Source: Chondrilla cf. caribensis
Taxonomy: Eukaryota; Porifera; Demospongiae; Chondrillida; Chondrillidae
DNA length: 64,000 nt
Reading direction: 5' to 3'
Assembly: GCA_964020155.1 (NCBI GenBank)
Contig: OZ026565.1
Coordinates: 2,493,501 to 2,557,500 of the forward strand
A model generated the notes under the pieces. That model was not told the origin of the DNA. It was given only the letters and a program-made list of their open reading frames with translations, and made no database searches. The translations under genes were made by a program, and so were the position numbers. Each line of letters starts with the position of its first letter. The first letter of the stretch is position 1. Shown here one piece after another: positions 43,001-55,800 of the stretch.

Positions 43001-46000
43001 CAAACTATTACTCTCCACATGCAAGGATAAGCACACACATAGATAAGTACACAAGTGCCTGGTATGAACCTACCGTCTATCTACTTACAGCATTTCCTGC
43101 AGATCTCAAATAGTCCCGAAGATTACCTTGTGAAACAAACTCCAATACAAGGGCTAGAGGTACAGACATGGTGATACAACCAACCATCTTCACAACATGA
43201 GCATTGTTCCCTTCAGATACTCTCTTCATTGTGTCAATTTCTGTTAGAAATGTTTCCAAACACTCCTTTGAGCTAGTGTCTGAAGTAGACATATCTTATG
43301 ATTCTATTGCTAATAATAATGGGTTTAATATTACACTTGATCAGTGTAGCATATTACAACTATACCATTCACAATGATATGCATATTAGTTATATCCTGG
43401 TGTATGGGCAATTAAATATACTCACTGGTCAACACAAAATAGTACTATTTCCTGCTAGGGTTTAATCGATTATTCCTAATTGAAGAAACCTGTCTGGTGA
43501 CCTGCACTGATTTCATATGATTTCTATCTCATATCAATTGCCATGCACTATAGGATATATACGAAATACGTACGTATATGTATAATACTGTAAGAACTGT
43601 TGTTTTGCAAATACATATTATTACTTGATATTGCATTACCACATACAAATGACCATTGTTATCAATTGCATTATTGAAGACTTTCTTTTGGAGGGCAGTG
43701 CAGATACACAGTGTGCATGTCTATTGATTACAATAGTATAATATTATTATAGTATAATCAAGTCTTGAACAGGGGTCATAACATATCATATAATATACAT
43801 GTTCTTACATACCTTTGAGAACCTTAATAGCCACAGATTGTACTGACTTCCCCTGGACCATCATGTGGTCCTTGAAGGTTCTTATGGTGACAGAATTAGC
43901 AGTGAGACTCAACATGCCTTTAAAGACTGTTCCAAAGTTACCACTGCCAATTTTAGAATCAACTTGAAAGTCACTTCTTGCTAGCTCCCACTTGTCAGCT
44001 TGTTGGGGTAGGAAACTGAACTGGACATCACCAAATAAGCAGAGATCCAGAGATAATCATGTCAATAACTGTATGGAATACATGGCATTTAAATTACCCA
44101 GAACAAGCTAGATGTAGGTAATCCACTATATTAATAAGGTTGTATTGTACAAATACTAACCGCTAAAGTTCCCCAGATGGGTATGGTTGAGAGTTTTGTA
44201 TAAACTAGTACATAATGAAATTGGCCCTTCTGAATGAAATAGTCATACTCTAATTTGAATGGACACACATAATATAATACGTACTGATTGCCTGCCAGCT
44301 ATTGTTGTTGCTTGCTGCAGTGAAAATTCTTGGATTGGAATTCTACAGAGAAAGATAAAATAGATGCTAAAATTCCACAATATCATGAACGGACTGCCCA
44401 ATAAAATGTATGCAGCAGTCTAAAATTAATGTGTACGTGTCTATATACAGAATATGTATATGCATGCGAAACTTCAATAACAGCAAGATATCTGTCTGGT
44501 AGGACTAAATGAGAATGGAATAATTATACATAATTACATACATCTGTGAGCTGTTGATATAACCCACCCAGATAGTTTTTTTTGCCTTCTTCTCCAACAC
44601 AGAAATATGACTGTCATGAGAACTATACATCCAATGAAAACTGCTATGAGCACAGCCATGACAATTATTATTTCTGATTGATCAGTGCTGGTTGGTTGTA
44701 TTGTAGGCAGTGTGCTTGAAGGCAGTGTGCTTGAAGGCGCATCAGGGACTATATATCATTTAATAGGAGAATAATATAACATTTTAACACGTGGCATCAC
44801 TCAAGGGTTCTAGCTACAAAAAACATACACCTGGCACATAAGATTGTACCCACTGATGGAGATAATGTGAAACACTATATAAGGATATGTATAATATTAT
44901 ATATGTAAGGAGGTAACACTGAACAAACTTAAAGTAATATCATAATGAAAAATGGGTATATAGTGAACATGATCAACTATTGGTGATAAATTCAGTAGGG
45001 TAGGCATTTATGATACATGCATGTACACAGATAACAGGCTTTTTCAGGGAAGCGGACTAGTGGGAGAGGGGGAGTATGATTATGAAAGAGAGATCAAGGG
45101 AGAATATAATATTTAACATTGTTGGAAACTATTTGAACAGACAGGTCACATTTCCCATATATATATTATGAACAAACCCCTTTCGTCAATCTTCCTGAAA
45201 TAAACCCTTGAAAGTACATTAGGTACAACATGTCATTCATTGGAAACATAATTACATCTATATTTTTACCTGTTCTACTGTAACAGGAGATTTGAACAAT
45301 CTTGTCATGATTACATTCCTTTTCATATCTTACATCACTTGGACATTCAAGAAGCATTGATTCATTTCCCGAACAGTTGAGACTAGCAAAATCTAGTATT
45401 TGTTCACTTCTTCCAGCCAGAGAAAGATTACTGTAGATTGAATTGTTACTCATTTTGAAAAAGCCTTTGTCTTGGTATCCGAACTGCCTACAAGCCACTT
45501 CAGTGTCCTCAGTATCCCATGTGTATGCATCACTACAGATTAAGGCCCATGAATTGAAATCCTTTAGATACACTTGGAGTGCACCACTGAATTCATCAGA
45601 ATTTGATAATCGATATGCAAATCTCAGTGAACCATGTTGTGACTCTACCCACAAAGAGAGAGAAAAATGATTAACTGTAATGAAGAGATGCTAATAAGAG
45701 AATACAAATTAAATCCACATTTAATTTATTAAATATGTCAAATAACTTGGACATAAACTGATGACAGTTTGCATCTGCAAAATGAGCTAGCACATCATTT
45801 TATAAACAGTTACCTTCTTTCAAAAGGAAATGGTCAACTTCACTGTAAAATACTTCAACTGAATAATTGTCAGGATCCAGTGTTCCTGTAGGTAGTGTTA
45901 GTTCACCAATTCTACCACCCATTGTGAACTCTCTTGAGTAATTAGCTTCAGCAACAATGTTTATTCCTATAACAAATTTATGCATAAAATAGCAGAATCA

Positions 46001-47596
46001 TTAGTGGATCACAAACGCAATTTTTTTCAATCATGACATACGTACATACATTTCATACAGTATAAGAACGTACTTTTGACTACCTCATCTAGAGAATTTT
46101 TAACAAGGATTTTATATTTCCGTTCTTGTTGTACTATCCACCTTATAATCACACTGTCATTCAATGTGACGCTTTGTGAGACAGCTACATATCAGAGAGA
46201 ATCAAAATTACATAAAAACATGATGTCATTATTATTATAACAGGATTACTATTACTTATACAATACCTATAACATAACACTATTTGAAGTAACCTGCTAT
46301 TAATTAATTTTGCAGATGTCATTTTATAAATTTGTCAAGAACTTGACAAGATGCTCACACATTTATAATATTCTAAATCTAGTCTCTTAATGTTGAGTTT
46401 ACATCCTGATCAGAAGTCTATATATTATATTATATTATCACTCATTAAGACATTTCATTGACTATTGCAAGAATAACTTTATCCTGTAAGAACTCCTAGT
46501 CTATGTACATAGTTAGACTGTGATATTACTGTATTTTGATCGATTTGATGCCATCGACATTTCATTTGACACGTTTTTCAGTATACACAAGTCTACAGGT
46601 TTTGGTTATTATATATAGAAGTTGCTGTATTCTCCATAAAGTGTGATAAATTTTTAATATCTATATTATTATAATTATACTTTGCTGACATGTGTTATAT
46701 TCCTTATCATTGCCCATTTCCTGGAAATTGCAAAGTTGGAAGACAAGTTTCATGAATATAAAATTAACATTAAAAATATTATTATGAAATGAAAGGTATT
46801 ACTATGATGGTAATAATAGTGTTAATGAGATAACAGATTCATTGTTGCACTCACTGAGATTGAGTACTTGGTTATTACCACTGAGATCGAGTATAACATC
46901 ATTAAGGACAACACCACTCTGTCCCACTGGTGGACAACTGGATAATGGTACACAAAGTCCAGTAGTTTTGTTCAGCCTATATCCCTCCTCACAGTAGCAA
47001 CCAGGTCCTACATTACTGCCAATTTCAAAACAGGTTATGTCCTGACCACATATTTCATATTTCATGTTCGTAGAAGTAACAGGACTGGTGGGTCCAGGAA
47101 GGATGACGTATCTGCAAGAATAACTTGATCGCAAGACATTGCTTATGTCTGCAGCTGCATGTGTAGGTGATTGGAGAAAGTACTAGTAAAGTAACTGAAT
47201 CTGCATATATACAACCTTGTAATGTTAAATGATACACATAAAATCTTACTTCTGAAAGTAAATGTTGCAAAATTACAGCGTAAGCACTGTGATACCAACT
47301 TCAGAATAGTATATTGCGGTACACCAGCTTTGCAAGTTTGTATACTGGTGTTGAAATAACAATACCTCCCAGGGGTACCTGCATGAAATTCATAAATTAG
47401 TGCAAATAATGGATATTTCATGCATTTTAAAATGTTTGCATAATATTCTGATGAATACTTATTAGAAAGTGACATACAGTGCACTACATAATATGTAACA
47501 ATTGAAAACACCTCAGTGTAGCTCACTTGTAAAATCAACCTATAGGTATAAAATTTACTTTAATTGTATGATACAAGAACATCCACACACACACAT

Positions 47597-47656
<60 letters not shown>

Positions 47657-49645
47657 CCAGGAACACTTACAGGTTTGATTGTCTGATAGTTGAAACACAT
47701 CTCCCCCAGGAACTAACTCCTTCAAGGCCATTGAACAAGGAGGATTTGCTGAGTTCCAAGCAAGTTCTACCTTCCAAATACCCTCCACAGGGGCATAAAA
47801 AGCGCTCAGTGCCACACTTGATATGCTACATGCATCCGAATTTGGAGGAAGAACAGCAATGCTAACTGCACATGGTAGAAGAAATGGCATATTATAAGAA
47901 TTTTGATAAAGTAGGAAATTGAAAGTACATAAGTTCCTGGACTAATAATTAATAATATACTATAATTATGATTATAATAATATTATTATTATTGCTGATA
48001 ATATTCCAGGACCTAATCATATGCAAAAAATTAATAAAAATAATATAATGCCAATAATGAAAATAATAAAATTTATAAAATAACCCTTAAAATACAACTC
48101 TCAATGGTTTGGGGGGAGGGGGACAAACATGACAAGTATAGTCAAAATAAAGCTGTGGTGCCTCTATTGTGCTGAATCTGATATTAAGGTGCACGTGAAA
48201 AACAAACACGAGGTTATGAATTGTACACGCAACTAGAGTTGTGACCTTCACTGTAATGTGACTCTGTCCCCAGGTATACCTTACAGTATCTTATAAGTAA
48301 AATATTTCAAATTTTTTAATTTGCAACAACAATTTTTTTAAAATTATTAATTATTTCAGGTGTGGATCAGCCTTACAGATATGGACGCTTTTCGATCACT
48401 TCCCTAGCCCTCCTGTAACGTAGGCGGCTGATAATCGAAGGTTGTCTGTTTGCTTGAAATGTCCACGTATAGTCTCGAAATCGGACCCTACTGCCATCAT
48501 AGATTATCTATGCTGCCATCCGACCATGTCCACGTTTCTGACGTCAGAATGATTGTGGTGCGCTCGAGCCTCAAACTTAATTGTGTGTACATGTACGAAC
48601 GCATGCGCAAACGTTAGACGACCGAGGGTTTTTTTCTGCTAGTTAAATAGTAATCAACCACGCATGAATTCCGGTTCCGATAGTCTTACTTCCAATACCT
48701 AACTGAACGCTGACAAGCTTTGGCTGTACATGTATCCACTGAGGTTTATGAGCGCTGGTCCCGAAAATGGACCGGATCCGTGTTCGGGACCAGCGAATGA
48801 CCGGTGAGTCATGGACCAGGAGACTTGTTGTTGATATAGACGTTTCCCTGAATCGTCTTTTATGATGGCACTACCGATTCTACTCCTGTCTAGCTTCTTT
48901 TGGCCATCGAGCCTGTACTTTGTCCTGGCTTTCTCGCTTTCGTACATGTAGATTTGAATCTTTGTGTTTCTATCGGCAGGATCGAAGTTATCCCCTCTAC
49001 TACTGAAATGCGACAAAAAATGTCGTGTATCCACTAAACGAGTAGATACTGTACCCCCTCAAACCTTGTCCGAATATCTACCTATTACAGTATTATTAAA
49101 GAATGGCGGCCGAAGTGAGTCAGAGTGGTGATAGACCTACTGTACCTAGTTAGTGAGTTTGTAATTACAATAACAACGGTTTACTCTATATTCGGTCTCA
49201 GACTGACGTCTCGTTGCTATAATAATATATGAGTGGATACCGCCCTCTGTACTGAAGAATGAACCATAGATTACCGATATAGACTACTGTAATGTTATTC
49301 GATCTATTTTAAATTTGATATTGTTTAGCTCGATACAGGTACCAGTGATTGAACGAAAACGTTTAAAAATGGCTTCCCGTCATTCCTACACGATCGATGG
49401 ACTCTCCTGCATGTTCATATATCCGACGGACGATCCACAAAACGTCCGCTATTCTAACGTAGTTTGGGGTAGACGTTAATTAATATATTCCCAACGGTTT
49501 CTTCTTTGACCATAGATATTATTTCTCTACTACACAATCACTCAATTTTGCCCTGTGTCAATAAATCGTATGTTACCATTCTCATACAATATATCGTGAT
49601 ATAAATATTATACTTACTTGCTCCCGAAAACAAGAGCCAGTACAT
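40096..49645 (-). CDS. Receptor tyrosine kinase, copy A (FN3-like, SRCR, kinase with acidic insert)
   Basis: Sixteen exons stay open for 911 codons: 49618-49645, 47671-47865, 47250-47378, 46855-47148, 46074-46184, 45814-45966, 45270-45644, 44568-44748, 44285-44342, 43813-44020, 43089-43294, 42684-42986, 42166-42371, 40929-40969, 40687-40783, 40096-40246. Exon 1 (MYWLLFSGA) begins the signal peptide. Exon 4 has a Cys-rich TIL/EGF-like module ([16 protein letters not shown]). Exons 5-6 are beta-rich. Exon 7 (~304-428) is an SRCR domain (EVACRQFGYQDKGF). A Ser/Thr/Pro stalk precedes the membrane helix (~455-478). The kinase has [45 protein letters not shown], a WMSPE motif and [18 protein letters not shown] separate 101-codon exon (~647-747) is an acidic kinase insert between helices D and E. 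Introns 1-8 up to the membrane exon begin in phase 1. All catalytic residues are present. Confidence 0.88.
47584..47656. repeat. (CA)n tract in intron 2 of kinase copy A
   Basis: CA run just downstream of the exon 2 donor. The same intron of copy B has one at 59493-59551. Confidence 0.95.
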
Positions 49646-49856
49646 TTCCTCCAGTGAAGTTAAGCAGTATACGGTAATAACTATTGAGTATTATTATTCT
49701 ACCACACACCTGCCTGGGGAACTTAGGTCCATACTTTCCTACAGCAGCTTATAGAGGAATATGACACCACTGATGCAGAACTGTTTGATTGATATCTTCT
49801 AATTGAGGTAACCTTTGGCTTTTTAGGCTACTTATGTGCATAACATAATACAATAG

Positions 49857-50202
49857 TTACAGGAAAAATATTAAAACAATGATAATTTGTAGTGTAAGAG
49901 TTGAATTCATGTTAAAATCAATGTTTGGAGGCTTCATCATGTCCTTCATGTCCTGTTTCCTAATGTTGGCAGGGGGTGGGTGTGCATGAAAGAATCTCAA
50001 TTTTGTGATTCGAACCTTGGCAAAATCACAGCTAGCCCTCTTGTCAGCCCTTCCAGCAATTAGTCCCTCAATCAAATCATGCTACGGATTGAGGGTCTTT
50101 CCTACATTGTAACCGTAAACACTTCCATACACAATGACACCTGATGGTTGGTGTGCTCCACTGGTATGGTCATTTAACACTACCTCACAACCCACAGCCC
50201 AC
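49857..50202 (-). pseudogene. Open frame with one internal stop, unrecognised
   Basis: After an acceptor-like CATGCAG a frame reads WAVGCEVVLNDHTSGAHQPS, then GVIVYGSVYGYNVGKTLNP, one TAG (50082-50084), then HDLIEGLIAGRADKRASCDF and further to TAA at 49857-49859. About 115 codons share one frame with this single stop, in the spacer upstream of kinase copy A. One CAG-to-TAG change would explain it. The family is not recognised. It could be a recently killed gene fragment or chance. Confidence 0.35.
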
Positions 50203-51085
50203 CTGCATGAAGAGATGTGTATAATTATGTCTATTATTATCTTTTACTGGCGTTGTGATGGTGAGAAATAACTGGTTCCAACAATTTGATAAGAATTATG
50301 TAAACAATCTGTGTATGGTTTACAAATAAATTTTGCAATAATGATTGACAACTTATGGAAATGCCTCCTCATCGCTGATGCATTTCTAGTGTTTATAGTG
50401 TTATAGGTTTTTCTCAAGCTGGGTCACAAGACAACAAGGTGGCATTGCCCACAAAATGAACAAAATCAACATTATAATACAAGTCTGAACATTTATTGTC
50501 AACCTGATCCAATGTTTCCGTGAGTGTAGAGGTAAAGTCTTCCACATCTGTTGTTTGATGAGACTATAGATACTACTAATTGAACAGAATTAATGTTAGT
50601 TTTTATTAATACAGTACAGGACACTAATCATTTCTGTACATGTGTCTCCGCAATATCAACTGTGAAAGTGCGTTACTGCACGGCATTATGATACAAATAT
50701 GTTAGAGCATCTTGCAGTATTATTATGTGCAATCTAATATAATACATGCACCACACTGATGGTGTGAAAGGGAATCTGGGACCCCCATTAAAATGTCACC
50801 ATTGAGTCAAATCCCCTATGGACTATGGCTCCCCCTTAGGGAAAATGGTATCCCTATTCTTTTAGAGAATATTGCATGCCTCCCATGAACAAAAGTTAGC
50901 TCCATGACCAGAGCTCACATACCTAGATATATTGAATATAGATGAAACTTTAGCTTTCCAGCCTTTGATTAGGTATTGAAAGCAAGACTACTGGAACCAG
51001 ATGACAGTTATGTACCTTAATTAGCAGGAATAGAACCCTCCATCGTCTACGTATACATGTTCTATCGTCTATGTATATTACTGTA

Positions 51086-51289
51086 ACAGTGGGACCACTT
51101 TATAAAGGACACATTAGGATCAGTCATCTTGCCCACTGCAGAGAGGTTGTCCACTTTTCAGAGGTAGAAAATGTGTTGGAATCATAGGAAAGTACAATTT
51201 TTCGGTGCCTTGGAATGTGTTCTTTGTAGAGAGGTTATTTCTATGGTGTCCTTTATTCAGGGTGTCCCTTAATAGAGGTTCCACTGTAT
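51086..51289. mobile_element. CAGTGGGACC-type miniature element between the kinase genes
   Basis: ACAGTGGGACCACTTTATAA at the left and GAGGTTCCACTGTA at the right form imperfect terminal inverted repeats. The interior matches the element at 56615-56808. Confidence 0.65.
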
Positions 51290-51333
51290 AGTTTATGTTT
51301 GTACGTACTTACTATGGTTGTACGTACTTACAG

Positions 51334-51536
51334 GTTACGTCACTCAAGTGTGGGACTTGTTTCATGATTATCACGAGTATTCTGATGCCAGAAACGTCAA
51401 AAACAGGGTCAAAAGGAAGAGGCGTCCAATTTTGAGACCAACAGACATTTTAAGCAAACAGACAACCTTTAATCATCAGCCGTTAACATTACAGAGGAGG
51501 AAGGTGATGGAAAGGCGTCCGAATCTGCAAGGATAA
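51334..51536 (+). CDS. Possible terminal exon, basic protein of unknown family
   Basis: Begins after TACTTACAG and runs 67 codons to TAA. The translation includes GYVTQVWDLFHDYHEYSD, then a strongly basic NRVKRKRRP patch. It lies between the two kinase genes on the opposite strand. No upstream exon was identified and the family is not recognised. The frame is short enough to be chance. Confidence 0.3.
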
Positions 51537-52179
51537 TTTATCCACACCCAGACTAAGCATATACTTTTTGCATGTATGCGCGTGTGTGTGTGTGGGTGGG
51601 TGGGTGCATGTATGCATGTATGTGCATGCATGCGTGTATTATGTGTATGTGTGTACATGGGTGCACTTGTGTGAGTGTTTGTTTCTGTACGTGTGTGTTT
51701 GCATGTGTCTGTGTGTGTTTGTGCTGTTTGCGTGTGTATGAATTAGCTTGTACTGACTTGAATACCTTCTTTAATTCACTTTTTGCTAGCATTAACTGTT
51801 ATCAATAATCAGATTTGATAAGAAAATCAATTAATAGTAAATAAATTGTGCCAGCACTAGTTTGTACATACATTCAATGTTTTGTATGGACCTCCAAATT
51901 CAAAACAAGAACGGTGTTAGTTGGGCTATTGTACTACATTCATTACAAAGTAGTTGACAATGTTATGGCTACATGACTTTACACATTACCTCACAGTCGC
52001 AAGTGTAATTTAGAAAAAAAGATAAAGTAAAAAATTGTACCTCAGCACTATTATTTGCAGTGTTGGTCATGTCCAGGATATGATTAAATAGTTGAAGGTG
52101 TTATAATTCCTCATTGTGTGATCTCCCATAAAAATTCTATTCTACACTTACAGGTATGTGTTTGTGTTATTCATGTATT

Positions 52180-52333
52180 TATGTGTGTACATGTGTGTGT
52201 GTGTGTGCATGTGTGTGTGTGTCTGTATGCGAGTGTCTCTGTGTGTGTGTTTTTGTGTTTGTGTGCCATGTTTGTGTATGTGCATGTGTGATTGTGTGTG
52301 TTTCTGTGTGCAAATGTGCGTGTTTGTCTTTGT

Positions 52334-52393
<60 letters not shown>

Positions 52394-52624
52394 ACGTTTG
52401 TGTGTTTATGTGTGTGTACATTTGTGTGCAGTATAGCATATCATCATAATAGAAATAAGTAGAAGCCTCATCAACCCCAAATTACTCCAATTATCAGCAC
52501 AATCGCCCACAAATTACGTGTAAATTATCTATGTGGCTAGTGCAGATAACAGCTGCTAGTTTGTAACATGTTTACATGTGTGCATGAGTGCATGTGTGTG
52601 CATGCATGTGTGTGATTGTGTGTT

Positions 52625-52672
<48 letters not shown>
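52180..52672. repeat. TG-rich low-complexity block at the edge of the kinase copy B duplicon
   Basis: Two TG-rich stretches (about 52180-52430 and 52619-52672) separated by ordinary sequence. The second abuts the start of homology to 39870 onward. Confidence 0.9.
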
Positions 52673-52673
<1 letters not shown>

Positions 52674-52879
52674 ATATATAGAATCAGATATGCAACATAT
52701 AGAACACATCGAACATTGTGGTGATTTGCTTCAGACTAGTAAGGTGTAACATTGTAAATTCTCAATAACGTGCATATTACATTCAACATAATATTCTAAA
52801 CGTTACTATTCATTGGTGATGATTACATGTAATATAATGTAGTTGAAATGATTACACATGGTCACCAGTATAAATATAG

Positions 52880-55800
52880 TTATAGATTGCAATCCTCCTG
52901 TCCTGAATCAAGATGGAGATATTCCAAGGCTACCCCTGAAGAAACTAGATCTTCAAACTTGGAATAAAGTGTGGTGAATGTAGGCCTTTCTTCTGGTTTG
53001 TCATTCCAGCACTGTGTCATTATAGAGTATCTGTACGTGAATGAAACAAAACACAGAATAAAATTGAAGACACTTTCCAACCCATATTATTATTTCAAAT
53101 TATGATACATTCTTCACATACGTACTATGCTATTATCATGTAACAAGTGGCAAACATGATCCAATATGTCTTGTAATAATGTCAAATCAATTTTGTAAAA
53201 TATAGATAATATCATACCTGTATCAACATATGTAATATCATGTACAGAGTACAGACTGAAGATACATGTATACAAAAAATACATATTATTGTTATGATAC
53301 ATCAGTAGACTAACATGTGATCAGGGCACTTCTTTGGCTTCTGCAGTCTGTATCCAGAAAGAATCTGTGGTACAATGGCCGCATTTTGTAGACCTTTGAA
53401 TGGTACGCTCCCTTGTATATGGAGGATAGGAAATATAATGGCAACATGGACAGATATAATATTATTTAATCTGAAATATAATTTGATATAACCTGTAGCA
53501 TCTGGTGCATGACACCTATATTGCTGGATATCACTGGCAGTGGCAATTATTGTGTACTCACCCATACTGAAGATCTCCCAAAGACAAACTCCATATGACC
53601 ACCTAGTAGTATGTGTATGAGTGAAACAGTAGACATTTTGTATACAAGCACCTCATAATAATATGTGCATATATACAAAAATAGTAATTAGCAGAGTAAG
53701 TAATTAAAAATGTATGAATTTGAAATGGAAGTTAATATGCTTTATGTACATGGAAATTTCTCAATAAACCCACTAAAACAGAGCACTGTATCCTACAAGA
53801 TGCTGAATACAGGTTGTGCTTAAAATTTATTCATGCCATTGACTAGTTCATGTATTTTCATAAATAACATACTTAGGTATAACTTCGTTTTGAACACACA
53901 ACTTTAACAATTTGTTACAATATGCCAGCTACAAAGACAGTAATACTACATTTCCACATAGACACTTTGGGAACGTAATATTATAAGGTACTTTCCAAAG
54001 ATGCTGTCTCAATACAACAGTCAATTAATATTAGTGCTGGGAATCAGCTGCGGTTTTCAAATCAATTATCAGTACATAGTAACTGATTGATTAATAGATG
54101 AATAACCAGAAGTAATGGAATTGGTGTAACTGGAAACCACTCCCAATTATTAGGCTGAGTAATCATCCAATGAACATGTTATGTAGTCTTTAGAGTCTTT
54201 TCAAATTGAGGTACTCTTGAAGTACATAATTGAACCCATGTAGTGAAGGTTTTGGGTAATGAGGTAGGCATGGCTACCTCCTTTTTACTCATTTGATTAC
54301 TTCTGGTGATTAATGATCTGCTTATGCTATTAATGATAATCAGATTTGAAATGAAAATTGGTTGAGTAATTGATTAATCATCCCAGTACTACCCAATACA
54401 CCATGTACAGTACTGCTGAGATAGAGAATGGCACCCTTATTTTATAACACACCTTATATCAATGTTAAAGTTGTTAATCAAGAGTGCCAACAGTACATTA
54501 AGAGTATTACTGCCATATTGTTATAAAACACTCATTCACATATATATTCACTATATAACAATAGTTAGATACACATAATTTTGTTTAGACGTGCATCCCA
54601 GCTACAATGTGTGCACTGAAGTTGTGTATAATGGCACATTGATGAAGTGTTTTACATGCAATGTACAGTATGTGGATGTTGGGGGGTACCAGCAACATGT
54701 GACTCACACATCAGATTTCTCACTGAATGTCCCGGTGTGGAAGGTTTCTGGAGACATCCAGCGAAGAGGTAGCTTGTCCTTCATTGAGGATACGTACTCC
54801 TCGGTGTTCCTGGCCAGACCAAAGTCTGCAATTTTCAGTACCTTACTCTCATCTACTAGGATGTTCCTACAGGCCAGGTCTCGATGTAAAACACCCAGTG
54901 AGGACAGGTATTGCTAGTCAGGGAGAAGGAGTACAGGAAAAATGCATACATGGTGTACAGCACACGCACTAAAGACAGGAGACAGCAAATATGTACATTA
55001 TAAACGGAAGTACTGTATATATATATATACTGTACAGGCATACAGTATATGAAAAATAATAAGACTCCTATACCAGAAAGAACAATAATACTATAGTATA
55101 CTATATGTTAAGGGAATGTTTACTCTGAGCACTGTACGTAACTAAAACATGTATATCTATGATTATTACTGTCATGTTACTTTTCTCTCTCTAGTATTCT
55201 TTAGCTTTAGATTCGTTCACATTGTCAGATATTGCTATCTTTGATGTACAAAATCAAGAGAAAGTTTAGATGTACAACGAATGAGTGATACAATATACAC
55301 ATACCATGCCATCTGCTAACTGATATGCAAATGATATCAAATCCAATTCTGCTACATCACAATCACCATCCTCTTCAGTCTGCTGATCCTGAAGAACCGG
55401 AATGTTTTCTTGATCGAGGTCATCCTCTGCTTTTTGAACTTCATCACTGTCATCTTCGGAATCATGGTGCTGGTTCACATCCATGTCTGGGTCTGCATCT
55501 TGATCAACTTCTTGCTCTGTGATTGAACATTTGTCTACACTACTGATTGTATCTAATCCATCAGAATTTCCATCATTGTCCTCATGCTTTACACTGTCTT
55601 CACATTGCTACATAAAGCCAACAAACTATTACTCTCCATACAGTGGTAGAAAAAATCCAACATGCTGGAATGATGAATTTTAAATTAATTTTAATCTTTC
55701 TTTGGACTGATAATGCATGTCAATTGTATTTCACCAATTATTATTCTATTAGCTATGTAGGTGATTAGATGGATGAATGACGATTAAATTGGTTGTTTTT

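Larger units (their letters stand above)
49646..52879. other. Spacer between the two kinase genes
   Basis: About 150 bases next to the copy A start are shared with the end of the window. The interior holds the interrupted frame 49857-50202, the miniature element, the basic open frame 51334-51536 and TG-rich blocks. No other gene is recognised. Confidence 0.5.

Noticed and set aside
48699..49034. A 111-codon frame in intron 1 of kinase copy A, with a similar region near 62113-62574 in copy B
   Set aside because: The DNA is homologous because the introns are duplicated, but the reading frames are not preserved between copies, so coding is unlikely.
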